Shown here: positions 7,867 to 15,654 of the stretch, piece after piece
How positions within the stretch are numbered: position 1 is the first letter of the stretch
Layout: every line of letters starts with the position of its first letter
Source: an uncultured Mollicutes bacterium
GTDB lineage: Bacteria; Bacillota_I; Bacilli_A; Acholeplasmatales; Anaeroplasmataceae
NCBI GenBank assembly: GCA_945923475.1
Contig: CAMELE010000023.1
Location: 1-33,924 of the forward strand
DNA length: 33,924 nt
Direction: 5' to 3'
Position numbers and translations under genes: made by a program
The notes under the pieces: model-generated
Told to the model about the DNA's origin: nothing
What the model saw: only the letters and a program-made list of their open reading frames with translations
Databases searched by the model: none

Positions 7867-7882
7867 TAGAAAACGCTTACAA
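7867..7882. promoter_or_regulatory. cre-like site upstream of the fab operon
   Basis: TAGAAAACGCTTACAA agrees with the CcpA operator consensus WTGNAANCGNWNNCAW at all fixed positions except the second. It lies about 35 bases before the fab promoter -35, and after the terminator of the sugar-acid operon, so if real it acts on the fab operon. Confidence 0.45.
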
Positions 7883-7892
7883 CTAGAAAAAG

Positions 7893-7907
7893 TTTTGATA
7901 ATCAAAA
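7893..7907. promoter_or_regulatory. FabT-box-like operator
   Basis: TTTTGAT-A-ATCAAAA is a perfect 7+7 inverted repeat nine bases before the -35 box. It matches the core of the FabT operator known from streptococcal, lactococcal and enterococcal fab operons (TTTGATNATCAAA). No fabT gene is in the window, so a MarR-type FabT would have to be encoded elsewhere. Confidence 0.6.
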
Positions 7908-7915
7908 GAAATGTG

Positions 7916-7943
7916 TTGACAAGATAAAAATAAATGATAAAAT
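7916..7943 (+). promoter_or_regulatory. Sigma-A promoter of the fab operon
   Basis: -35 TTGACA (7916-7921), 16-base spacer, extended -10 TGATAAAAT with hexamer TAAAAT at 7938-7943. It is the strongest promoter before acpP and lies directly after the FabT-like palindrome. Confidence 0.8.
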
Positions 7944-7952
7944 GTAATCAAT

Positions 7953-7990
7953 GTTTTACAAATGTAAAGGCAACTATGCCTAAGTAAAAC
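7953..7990 (+). promoter_or_regulatory. Foldable 5' leader of the fab operon
   Basis: Outer arms GTTTTAC (7953-7959) and GTAAAAC (7984-7990) pair perfectly and enclose the hairpin AGGCA-ACTA-TGCCT (7968-7981). The left side also contains TTTACA-AA-TGTAAA (7955-7968), which would compete with the outer stem. It could be mRNA stabilisation, translational control of acpP, or a second operator. No known riboswitch class recognised. Confidence 0.4.
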
Positions 7991-8009
7991 GGAAAAGGAG
8001 ATATTTAAA

Positions 8010-8237
8010 ATGTTAGAAGATATTAAAAAAATTTTAGTAGAGACTGCAAACGTAGATGGTTCAAAGGTTACTGAAGAGGCTACACTTCATGATGATTTAG
8101 GAATTGATTCACTTGATTCAGTAGAAATTGTACTTGAGCTTGAATCTGCTTATGATATAAAGATTGAGGATGAAGAAATCCAAAACTTAAAAACTGTAGG
8201 AGATATAATGAAACTAGTTGAGTCAAAGCTTAACTAA
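8010..8237 (+). CDS. acpP: Acyl carrier protein
   Basis: 75-residue acidic four-helix protein carrying growing acyl chains on phosphopantetheine. The attachment serine is Ser34 in DDLGIDSLDSVEIVLELE. The length and the overall pattern (helix I, long loop, DSL helix II) are typical. The ribosome site AAAGGAG is strong. As first gene of the fab operon it is under the promoter at 7916-7943. Confidence 0.97.
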   Translation: MLEDIKKILVETANVDGSKVTEEATLHDDLGIDSLDSVEIVLELESAYDIKIEDEEIQNLKTVGDIMKLVESKLN

Positions 8238-8252
8238 TTTGATATTATTTTT

Positions 8253-9191
8253 ATGGGAATAGAGATTATTAGCACAGGGAAGTATATTCCTTCTTTGTGT
8301 TTTAAAAATAATGATTTCACTAAAATAGAAACGTCTGATGATTGGATAGTTCAAAGGACTGGTATTAAAACTAGGTATTTTGAAAAAAAGATTACAACAA
8401 GTCAGATGGCTGCTTTAGCCGCAAAGAATGCACTTGATAATACATCTTTAGATCCAAAATTAATTAAGGTTGTAATAGTTGCGACTATGACACCAGATTC
8501 ATTCACACCATGCTGTGCATCAAAAATATTAGATGATCTTGGAATTCGTGCAATGGCGTTTGATATTAATGTTGCATGCTCAGGCTTCGTTTATGCTCTT
8601 AACGTATGTCATGGATTACTAAATGAAGGAGAATATGGATTAGTTATTGGTGCTGATGAGGTATCAAAACTTCTTGATTTTACGGATAGAAGAAGCTGTA
8701 TTCTTTTTGGTGATGGTGCAGGCGCAGCTATTATTAAAAAATCTGATTCATACTCGAAGTTTTATGCTATGAGTAAGACTGATACAAATTATATATTAAA
8801 TGCTGGAGGCTTAAGTCAAATTAAATACGGTAATACGTTACATAATTTTAAGCTTCAAATGAAGGGGCAAGATGTATTTAGATTTGCACTGGAAGCATTT
8901 GATGATTGCTTTAACAATTTAGAGAAGAATAACATATCAATTGATGATATTGATTTATTTATTCCTCATCAAGCAAATTATCGTATTATTTGTTCAGTTG
9001 CAAGAAAGCATAATATAGATTTAGAACGGTTTTATATAAATCTTGATAAGTATGGAAATACATCATCTGCTTCAGTAGGTATTGCATTAGATGAAGCAAT
9101 TCGTGGTGGTGTTTTAAAGAAAAATATGAAAGTATTATTGATAGGATTTGGCTCAGGATTATCCTGGGGATATTCATTGTTCAAGTATTAG
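8253..9191 (+). CDS. fabH: Beta-ketoacyl-ACP synthase III
   Basis: Condenses acetyl-CoA (or a branched starter) with malonyl-ACP to start fatty acid synthesis. The thiolase-fold protein of 312 residues has the Cys-His-Asn triad: Cys109 in NVACSGF, His239 in IPHQAN, Asn269 in YGNTSSAS. The start DDWIVQRTGIKTR segment (29-41) is typical. The ATG comes 15 bases after the acpP stop, and the gap (TTTGATATTATTTTT) holds no Shine-Dalgarno, so translation probably depends on coupling to acpP. It is cytoplasmic and part of the same operon. Confidence 0.96.
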   Translation: MGIEIISTGKYIPSLCFKNNDFTKIETSDDWIVQRTGIKTRYFEKKITTSQMAALAAKNALDNTSLDPKLIKVVIVATMTPDSFTPCCASKILDDLGIRAMAFDINVACSGFVYALNVCHGLLNEGEYGLVIGADEVSKLLDFTDRRSCILFGDGAGAAIIKKSDSYSKFYAMSKTDTNYILNAGGLSQIKYGNTLHNFKLQMKGQDVFRFALEAFDDCFNNLEKNNISIDDIDLFIPHQANYRIICSVARKHNIDLERFYINLDKYGNTSSASVGIALDEAIRGGVLKKNMKVLLIGFGSGLSWGYSLFKY

Positions 9192-9203
9192 TGAGGAAAA
9201 ATC

Positions 9204-10157
9204 ATGTTATTAAATGAATTATTAAATATTAAGTATCCAATTATTAGTGGTGCAATGGCTAATATTACTACTGGAGAATTTGCTGCAGCTGTATCAAATG
9301 CTGGTGGTCTTGGAATAATTGCTTCTGGTGGTTGGAATCATGAAAAATTACTAGAAGAAATAAAGATTTGTAAATCTAAAACAGATAAGCCATTTGGAGT
9401 GAATGTAATGCTTATGAATCCAGATGTTGAGGCAATTATTGATGTTATCTGTGAGGAACGTATTCCAGTTGTAACTACTGGGGCAGGTAATCCTGGTGTT
9501 TTTATGGAAAAATTAAATGCTGCAGGGTGTAAGGTTTTCCCAGTAATTGCTGGTGTTGCACTTGCTAAGCGTTTATCAAGATATAATGTTGCAGGATTTA
9601 TTGTCGAAGGAACAGAATCTGGAGGACACGTAGGAGAGGCCACAACAATGGCTTTAGTTCCTCAGGTTGTAGCTGCTGTAGATGTTCCTGTAATTGCAGC
9701 TGGTGGAATTGCTAGTGGATCACAATTAAATGCAGCTTTAGCTCTAGGAGCTATAGGTGTACAGGTTGGTACAATTATGCTTGCATCAGAGGAATGCCCT
9801 ATTCATGAAAATTATAAGCAAGCTGTAATAAAAGCTAAGGATTCTGATACAGTTGTAACTGGAAGAAGTCAAAATGCTCCTGTAAGAATCTTAAAAAACG
9901 AAATGTCAAGGAAATATCTTGAGTTAGAAGCTAAGGTTGCATCTAGAGATGAGTTAGAGGCATTAACTTTAGGTTCACTTCGTAAGGCTGTATTTGAAGG
10001 TGATGTTGCAAATGGATCATTAATGATGGGTCAGGTTGCTGGATTAGTTCATGAAATTAAACCGGTTAGAGATATTTTAGCTGGAATGGTTAATGAGGCA
10101 GTAGCTGAAAAAGCAAAATTATTTGCCAAGATTAATAAATTGGAGGAAATCAAATGA
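9204..10157 (+). CDS. fabK: Enoyl-ACP reductase II
   Basis: FMN-dependent, NAD(P)H-using reductase of the last elongation step. It replaces FabI, and FabK enzymes are known to be insensitive to triclosan. The 317-residue TIM barrel starts with the NPD-family pattern YPIISGAMANITTGEFAAAV and has the catalytic histidine His142 in GTESGGHVGE. The phosphate-binding VIAAGGIASG is near 163-172. GTGAGGAAA ribosome site eleven bases after fabH. The stop overlaps the fabG start by four bases (ATGA). Confidence 0.95.
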   Translation: MLLNELLNIKYPIISGAMANITTGEFAAAVSNAGGLGIIASGGWNHEKLLEEIKICKSKTDKPFGVNVMLMNPDVEAIIDVICEERIPVVTTGAGNPGVFMEKLNAAGCKVFPVIAGVALAKRLSRYNVAGFIVEGTESGGHVGEATTMALVPQVVAAVDVPVIAAGGIASGSQLNAALALGAIGVQVGTIMLASEECPIHENYKQAVIKAKDSDTVVTGRSQNAPVRILKNEMSRKYLELEAKVASRDELEALTLGSLRKAVFEGDVANGSLMMGQVAGLVHEIKPVRDILAGMVNEAVAEKAKLFAKINKLEEIK

Positions 10158-10876
10158 AGGTAGCAGTAGTTACGGGTGCCTCTAAGGGAATTGGAAGAGA
10201 AATTGCAATTAGTTTAGCCAATGATGGTTACACTGTTGTTATTAACTATGCAAATGACGAGACAGGAGCTCAAGATTGTTTAAATGCAATTGACAATAAT
10301 GGAATGATTTATAAAGCTGATGTTTCAAATTATGCACAGTGCCAAGAAATGATTAATGATGTAATCTCTAAGTATGGTCAAATTGATGTACTTGTTAACA
10401 ACGCAGGAATTACTAGAGATAATCTAATTTTAAGAATGTCAGAGGATGATTTTGATAAGGTAATAGATACTAATCTTAAATCAGCCTTTAATTTATGTAA
10501 GCTAGTTGCAAGACCAATGATGAAAAATAAGGGTGGTAGAATTATTAATATTTCATCTGTCGTTGGGAAAATGGGAAATGCTGGTCAAGTTAACTATGCT
10601 GCATCAAAAGCGGGTATCATTGGTCTAACTAAAAGTATAGCTAAAGAGTTAGCATCAAAGAATATTCTTGCAAATGCTGTTTTACCTGGTTTTATTGCAA
10701 CAGATATGACTGGTAAAATGACTGAAGAACAAAAGAATGCTATTCTGAGCCAAATTCCATTAGGTAAAATGGGTAGTCCTAAGGATATTGCAAATATGGT
10801 TTCATTTTTAGCATCTGATAAAGCTTCATATATTACAGGACAAATATTTATTGTTGACGGGGGTATGTGTATATGA
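10154..10876 (+). CDS. fabG: 3-oxoacyl-ACP reductase
   Basis: NADPH-dependent SDR of 240 residues that reduces beta-ketoacyl-ACP. Cofactor motif TGASKGIG at 7-14, NNAG at 82-85, catalytic Ser135-Tyr148-Lys152 with the same spacing as E. coli FabG (SSVVGKMGNAGQVNYAASK). The C-terminal ITGQIFIVDGGM is typical. Coupled by four-base overlaps to fabK upstream and fabF downstream. Position in a fab operon separates it from the related KduD-type SDR at 6998. Confidence 0.96.
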   Translation: MKVAVVTGASKGIGREIAISLANDGYTVVINYANDETGAQDCLNAIDNNGMIYKADVSNYAQCQEMINDVISKYGQIDVLVNNAGITRDNLILRMSEDDFDKVIDTNLKSAFNLCKLVARPMMKNKGGRIINISSVVGKMGNAGQVNYAASKAGIIGLTKSIAKELASKNILANAVLPGFIATDMTGKMTEEQKNAILSQIPLGKMGSPKDIANMVSFLASDKASYITGQIFIVDGGMCI

Positions 10877-12105
10877 GAAGAGTTGTGATTACTGGTTTGG
10901 GGTCAGTAAATCCAATCGGAAATAATGTTAATGAAACATGGGATAGTATCATTAACAACAAATGTGGTGTCGATAATATTACATATTTCGATACAACAGA
11001 TTTTAAGGTTAAATTAGCTGCAGAGGTTAAAAATTTTAATCCAGAGGAATTTTTAGATCCAAAGGCAATTAGAACAAATGATAAATTTACTGTTTATGGT
11101 CGTATTGCAGCACTTGAAGCAGTAAAGGACTCAAACCTTAATTTAGAAGAAATTGATCATGATAAATTTGGCTGTATTGTTTCATCAGGTATCGGGGGTA
11201 TTGAAACAATTGCAGCAAATGAAGATGTAATTAATGAAAAGGGACCAGGTAGAGTATCACCTCACTTCATTCCTAAGTCATTAATTAATCTATGTGCTGG
11301 TCAAATTGCAATTGATTTTGGTTGCAAGGGGTATGTTTCTTCAACAGTTACAGCATGTGCTGGTGGAAACAATGCAATCGGGGATGCTTACTTAAGAATC
11401 AAATTCGGTCAAGAAGATATAATGCTAGCTGGTGGAGCAGAAGCTGCTATTACTCCACTTGCAGTTGCAGGTTTTATGCAAATGAAGGCATTATGTACTA
11501 AAGAGGATAAAAATGCTGCATCTATTCCTTTTGATGCTAGAAGAGGCGGCTTTGTTATGGGTGAAGGAGCAGGAATATTAGTTCTTGAAGAGCTAGAGCA
11601 TGCAAAGGTTCGTAATGCTAAAATATATGCTGAGGTTATCGGATATGGTGTTTCATGTGATGCATATCATATTACCGCTCCATCAAGCGATGGAATGGGT
11701 GGATATAAAGCAATGAAAAAAGCCTTAGATGACGCTAATGTTACACCAAATGATATTAATTATATTAATGCTCATGGAACATCTACACATTTAAATGATT
11801 CCTCAGAAACAATGGCTATTAAAAAGCTATTTGGTAAACGTGATGATTTATTAATTTCATCAACTAAATCAAATACTGGACATTTACTTGGAGCTTCAGG
11901 AGCAGTTGAAGCAGTAATATGTGCTAAAGCTATAACAGATAATTTAGTACCAGCTACAATTAATTATAAGGAACCAGATCCAGAATGTGATTTAAATTAT
12001 GTTCCAAATAATAATATAAAGACCAAGTTAAATTATGTACTTTCAAATTCCTTGGGATTTGGAGGACATAATGCATGCTTAGTATTTAAAAAGTATGGTG
12101 AATAA
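10873..12105 (+). CDS. fabF: Beta-ketoacyl-ACP synthase II
   Basis: Elongating condensing enzyme, 410 residues. Cys-His-His triad: Cys162 in TVTACAGGNNAIG, His301 in NAHGTSTHLND, His337 in KSNTGHLLGASG, with Lys332 just before. The ATG at 10873 is preferred over the in-frame GTG at 10867. It forms the ATGA overlap with fabG used elsewhere in this operon and gives the usual MRRVVITGLG start. It is the only elongating KAS in the cluster; no FabB-like gene is seen. Confidence 0.96.
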   Translation: MRRVVITGLGSVNPIGNNVNETWDSIINNKCGVDNITYFDTTDFKVKLAAEVKNFNPEEFLDPKAIRTNDKFTVYGRIAALEAVKDSNLNLEEIDHDKFGCIVSSGIGGIETIAANEDVINEKGPGRVSPHFIPKSLINLCAGQIAIDFGCKGYVSSTVTACAGGNNAIGDAYLRIKFGQEDIMLAGGAEAAITPLAVAGFMQMKALCTKEDKNAASIPFDARRGGFVMGEGAGILVLEELEHAKVRNAKIYAEVIGYGVSCDAYHITAPSSDGMGGYKAMKKALDDANVTPNDINYINAHGTSTHLNDSSETMAIKKLFGKRDDLLISSTKSNTGHLLGASGAVEAVICAKAITDNLVPATINYKEPDPECDLNYVPNNNIKTKLNYVLSNSLGFGGHNACLVFKKYGE

Positions 12106-12106
12106 T

Positions 12107-12529
12107 ATGGAATTAAGTGCAAATGAAATAAGAGAAATATTACCTCATCGCTATCCATTTTTGTTAGTAGATAAGGTTATAGATATGCAGGAAGAAGAAA
12201 TTACTTGTATAAAATGTGTAACTCAAAACGAACCATTCTTTCAAGGACATTTTCCACATGAGCCTATCATGCCAGGAGTTTTGCAACTCGAAGCAATTGC
12301 TCAGGCTGGGGCAATTGTTGTATTAACAAAGCCTGAAAATAAAGGAAAGCTTGCAATATTTGCTGGTGCAAATAATGTTAAGTGGAAAAGAATGGTTAAG
12401 CCAGGGGATGTCTTAAAAATTCATGTAAAGCTTACAGGAATTAAAGGCCCATTTGGATTTGCTAAAGGTGAAATTCTAGTTGAAGATAAAATTGCTTGCC
12501 AGGCAGATATATCTTTTGTAATTCAATAA
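12107..12529 (+). CDS. fabZ: 3-hydroxyacyl-ACP dehydratase
   Basis: Hot-dog fold dehydratase of 140 residues. The ILPHRYPFLLVDKV start (11-24) and the catalytic pair His48 (GHFPHEPIMPG) and Glu62 (LQLEAIAQAG) are diagnostic. The frame is open from an ATG at 12095 inside fabF, but the ATG at 12107 has a GGTGA site five bases upstream and gives the family's usual N-terminus, one base after the fabF stop. It is the last gene of the fab operon, followed by a strong terminator. Confidence 0.95.
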   Translation: MELSANEIREILPHRYPFLLVDKVIDMQEEEITCIKCVTQNEPFFQGHFPHEPIMPGVLQLEAIAQAGAIVVLTKPENKGKLAIFAGANNVKWKRMVKPGDVLKIHVKLTGIKGPFGFAKGEILVEDKIACQADISFVIQ

Positions 12530-12538
12530 TATATTCTT

Positions 12539-12573
12539 ATTAAAAATGTATGTGTTTGGCATACATTTTTAAT
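12539..12573. terminator. Terminator after fabZ (14-bp perfect stem)
   Basis: ATTAAAAATGTATG (12539-12552) and CATACATTTTTAAT (12560-12573) are exact complements around TGTTTGG. The A-rich left and T-rich right arms would give a U-tract on either strand. Confidence 0.85.
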
Positions 12574-12644
12574 TTAAAGTAATTAAAATACTAATTAAAC
12601 TAAATATAAAGAATAAGAAACAAACTGTTATATGCATTTTATAT

Positions 12645-12673
12645 TTGCTAAAATACAAATAATTTGGTATCAT
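12645..12673 (+). promoter_or_regulatory. Promoter of the ABC-F gene
   Basis: -35 TTGCTA (12645-12650), 17-base spacer, extended -10 TGGTATCAT with hexamer TATCAT (12668-12673), about 40 bases before the start. Confidence 0.5.
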
Positions 12674-12710
12674 TCTTATGTTTGAATAAATAAAAGGAGA
12701 TTTCAGCTAT

Positions 12711-14264
12711 ATGTCAGTTTTAAAGGTTACAAATGTTACACATGGTTTTGGTGAAAGAACTATACTTGATAATGCATCTTTTCAAATGAATAAAGGTGAG
12801 CACATTGGTCTTGTTGGTGCTAATGGTGAAGGAAAAACAACATTCTTAAACATCATAACAGGTAAAATCGGACCAGACAGTGGTAAAATCGAGTGGTGCA
12901 AGCGTATTACTACTGGATATCTAGATCAATATACACAATTAACAAAAGGACTTACAATAAGAGAATTTTTAAAAACAGCATTTGCTCATATGTATGACCT
13001 TGAAACTGAAATGTATAAGATGTATGATAAAATGGCTACAGCCACTGAAGATGAAATGGCAGAAATGCTTGAGGATATTGGCGAGATTCAATCTGAACTT
13101 GAATCATCAGGATTCTATACACTTGATAGTAAAATAGAAGAAGTCGGAAACGGATTAGGTCTGGGAGATATTGGGTTTGACAAGGATGTAACTGACCTAT
13201 CAGGAGGCCAAAGATCTAAGGTATTACTTACAAAGCTATTACTAGAAAATCCTATGATTTTGATATTAGATGAGCCAACGAATTACCTAGATGAATCACA
13301 TATTAGATGGCTTACAAACTATCTTCAAAACTATGAAAATGCGTTTATTTTAGTATCTCATGATATTCCTTTTTTAAATAATGTTGTTAATGTTATTTAT
13401 CATATTGAAAGAGGAATATTAACTAGATATAGTGGTAATTATGACCTGTTCATGACACTACATGAAACAGAACTTCGTCATCAAGCCTTAGCATATGAGA
13501 AACAACAAAAGGAAATTGAAAAGCTAGAAACATTTATTGCTAAGAATAAAGCTAGAGTTGCGACTACAAATCTAGCTAAATCTCGTCAAAGAATTCTTGA
13601 TAAAATGGTAATACTAGATAAGCCTACAGAAGCAATTAGACCTAATTTTAGATTTAATGAGGCAGGAGGTACTGGGCGTTTTGTTGTAACTACAAGAGAT
13701 TTAGTTATTGGCTATGACAGTCCGCTATCCAAGCCATTAAATATTGTTATTGAAAAAGGTCAAAAGGTTGCAATTAGAGGCGCAAATGGTATAGGAAAAT
13801 CAACATTACTTAAAACAATGCTAGGATTAATTAAACCTATTTCAGGACATGTTGAATTAGATTATAAGCTAGAGCCAGGTTATTTTGAGCAAGAGGATAA
13901 TTCAGCACGTGATACCGCATTGAATGAGGTATGGAATATGTATCCTGCAATGACTAATGCTGAAGTAAGAGGTGCTCTTGCATCATGTGGACTTAATAAG
14001 GATAAAATTGAATCATTAATGATGGTTTTATCTGGAGGAGAACAAGCAAAGGTAAGAATTTGCAAGGTTATGTTAAAAGAAACTAATCTTCTTGTATTAG
14101 ATGAGCCTACAAACCACCTTGATCAGCTTGCAAAGGAGGCTCTAAAGGAGGCACTTGCCTCATATAAGGGAACTATTATATTAGTAAGTCATGAGCCTGA
14201 GTTCTATGAAGGACTTTGTGATGTCATTTTTGATGCTGAGGCTTGGACAACTAAAATTGTTTAA
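12711..14264 (+). CDS. ABC-F family ATPase (YkpA/YbiT-like)
   Basis: 517-residue protein with two ABC ATPase domains in one chain and no membrane segment, as in the ABC-F translation factors that act at the ribosomal E site. Domain 1 has GANGEGKTT at 36-44, LSGGQ at 163-167 and LILDEPTNYLD. Domain 2 has GANGIGKST at 357-365, LSGGE at 440-444 and LVLDEPTNHLD. The roughly 80-residue charged linker between them contains the signature region KNKARVATTNLAKSRQR. The length and linker fit the YkpA/YbiT group better than antibiotic-resistance ABC-Fs, but a protective role cannot be excluded. Single-gene unit between terminator and promoter, AAAGGAG ribosome site. Confidence 0.9.
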   Translation: MSVLKVTNVTHGFGERTILDNASFQMNKGEHIGLVGANGEGKTTFLNIITGKIGPDSGKIEWCKRITTGYLDQYTQLTKGLTIREFLKTAFAHMYDLETEMYKMYDKMATATEDEMAEMLEDIGEIQSELESSGFYTLDSKIEEVGNGLGLGDIGFDKDVTDLSGGQRSKVLLTKLLLENPMILILDEPTNYLDESHIRWLTNYLQNYENAFILVSHDIPFLNNVVNVIYHIERGILTRYSGNYDLFMTLHETELRHQALAYEKQQKEIEKLETFIAKNKARVATTNLAKSRQRILDKMVILDKPTEAIRPNFRFNEAGGTGRFVVTTRDLVIGYDSPLSKPLNIVIEKGQKVAIRGANGIGKSTLLKTMLGLIKPISGHVELDYKLEPGYFEQEDNSARDTALNEVWNMYPAMTNAEVRGALASCGLNKDKIESLMMVLSGGEQAKVRICKVMLKETNLLVLDEPTNHLDQLAKEALKEALASYKGTIILVSHEPEFYEGLCDVIFDAEAWTTKIV

Positions 14265-14406
14265 AAAAATGAAATTTTAAAAAATAGCTTTTTTTGCTAA
14301 AAATATATAATTTAAATTGATTTGATTATTTTGTTTTAGCTGAAAAAGTCTTTTTTTTGCGAAAAAAACAATTAGGAATATAAAAAAAGTGGCTTAATTA
14401 AGCGAT

Positions 14407-14435
14407 TTGCAAAAAGAATAGCCTTAGATTATAAT
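14407..14435 (+). promoter_or_regulatory. Promoter of the ssb-like gene
   Basis: -35 TTGCAA (14407-14412), 17-base spacer, -10 TATAAT (14430-14435). The palindrome GCTTAATTAAGC (14392-14403) lies just upstream and may be an operator. Confidence 0.7.
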
Positions 14436-14476
14436 GTAGATACACATGTGTAAATATGATAACAGGAGGTGTAACT

Positions 14477-14818
14477 ATTTATAATTATGTAATGTTGATT
14501 GGTAATTTAGTTGAGGATGTTGATGTTAGAAAAGCGCCTAATGGATCTAATGTTTCAACAATAACATTAGCCGTTAATCGTCCATATAGAAATCCAAAAA
14601 CTGACCAAATCGACACGGATTTTATTGATATATCAATCTGGGATGAGCTTTGTGATATTGCAGCTACATATCTAAAAAAAGGTTCAAAGGTTGCAGTAAA
14701 AGGACGTCTTAAGGTGGATAAGGTAACCCTAGATACAGGTGCTATAATTAATAAGATTAGTATTGTTGGTGAAAGAGTCATATTCTTGTCATCTTCAAAT
14801 ACAAAGGAAGAAAATTAA
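14477..14818 (+). CDS. ssb: Short single-stranded DNA-binding protein, probable ATT start
   Basis: OB-fold SSB of 113 residues: YNYVMLIGNLVEDVDVRK is the usual first strand, TDFIDISIWDELCDIAATYLKKGSKVAVKGRL the core. The acidic C-terminal tip (DDIPF type) that recruits partner proteins is missing; the protein ends NTKEEN. The size and missing tip resemble B. subtilis SsbB rather than the main replicative SSB. An ATG at 14456 is in frame, but the strong Shine-Dalgarno AGGAGGT (14464-14470) lies inside that extension. Six bases past it is an ATT at 14477, giving (M)YNYVMLIG, the canonical SSB start. ATG 14492 is too far away. Initiation at ATT is therefore the best reading. Confidence 0.85.
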   Translation: MYNYVMLIGNLVEDVDVRKAPNGSNVSTITLAVNRPYRNPKTDQIDTDFIDISIWDELCDIAATYLKKGSKVAVKGRLKVDKVTLDTGAIINKISIVGERVIFLSSSNTKEEN

Positions 14819-14855
14819 TCATATCAATTTTATCATTTAATCTAATTATTTTGTT

Positions 14856-14889
14856 GGACTTTAAATTTATATTTAAGGTCCTTTTTTTT
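14856..14889 (+). terminator. Terminator after the ssb-like gene
   Basis: GGACTTTAAAT (14856-14866) pairs with ATTTAAGGTCC (14871-14881), one G-U, TTAT loop, then eight T. Confidence 0.9.
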
Positions 14890-14934
14890 ACATATTTATT
14901 ATAACGATTAAAATATAATAGCATTGTGATAGAA

Positions 14935-15654
14935 ATGGTATATATAGAATTAATTATATTAACAGATTTAATTATTCATCACGTTTTTGTATATGCTACC
15001 TCTTTATTTTTGTTTATTAGGGTTAAGGGCTATCGATTATTAATTTCAGATATTTTTAATTTATTACTATTATGGTTATATATTAGATATCATATATTAC
15101 TTCCAGTTCAAGTAATATTAATAATCGTTATTTGCTATATTACGTTCCATAAACAAAAAATAAAAGCTAGTTTATTATATTTAGCTTTTAATATGATGCT
15201 AGGAGGACTTGCGGAAATCTTATATCTAGGGGGGAAATTAAATTGGTATTTACTATTAATTATTTTATCAGCATTACTAATTTTAATAATTACTTATAAG
15301 GTTGTTTTTAAAAAAATTAAAGATAAAGCTTTAATTTATCAAATGATTATAATTGAAAGGAAAAAAAGATTAGTATTAGATGTATATTTAGATACAGGGA
15401 ATTTTATGCAGGATGAGCATAATAATCCTGTGATAATAGTTAATAATAAATATAAAAAAATATTTAAAAGAAAAGATTCAATGGTTTTGTGTCAAACAGT
15501 GAATAATACGTCATTTTTACCTACCTATAAATTTGATAATGCATATATAAAACTAGATGGTCACTACATTGAGGTGGATGGTACGATAGTTTTTTCAAAC
15601 ATTGCATTTGAGGGTATGATAGGTCTTGACATTTTAGGAGGAAATAATGCTTAG
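14935..15654 (+). CDS. spoIIGA: Sporulation sigma-E processing peptidase SpoIIGA
   Basis: Membrane-bound aspartic protease that cuts pro-sigma-E in the mother cell. The first ~125 residues are five hydrophobic segments. The C-terminal domain has the catalytic aspartate Asp153 in YLDTGNFMQDEHNNPVIIV, the SpoIIGA pepsin-like signature. The 239-residue length is a little short for the family. I take ATG 14935 (MVYIEL, the usual M-x-VY opening) over the GTG at 14926; neither has a good ribosome site. A TATAAT at 14914-14919 could be a -10 box, but no -35 or clear Spo0A box lies at the right distance, as expected for an activator-dependent promoter. It overlaps sigE by eight bases. Confidence 0.9.
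   Translation: MVYIELIILTDLIIHHVFVYATSLFLFIRVKGYRLLISDIFNLLLLWLYIRYHILLPVQVILIIVICYITFHKQKIKASLLYLAFNMMLGGLAEILYLGGKLNWYLLLIILSALLILIITYKVVFKKIKDKALIYQMIIIERKKRLVLDVYLDTGNFMQDEHNNPVIIVNNKYKKIFKRKDSMVLCQTVNNTSFLPTYKFDNAYIKLDGHYIEVDGTIVFSNIAFEGMIGLDILGGNNA

Noticed and set aside
14266-14345. Intrinsic terminator after the ABC-F gene
   Set aside because: Several A- and T-runs are present (TAGC-TTTTTTT-GCTA and others), but the stems are only four pairs and no arrangement is convincing, although some terminator probably lies here.
14890-14934. Spo0A-controlled promoter of spoIIGA
   Set aside because: A TATAAT is present at 14914-14919, but I found no TGTCGAA-type Spo0A box or -35 element, so it was not listed as a separate feature.
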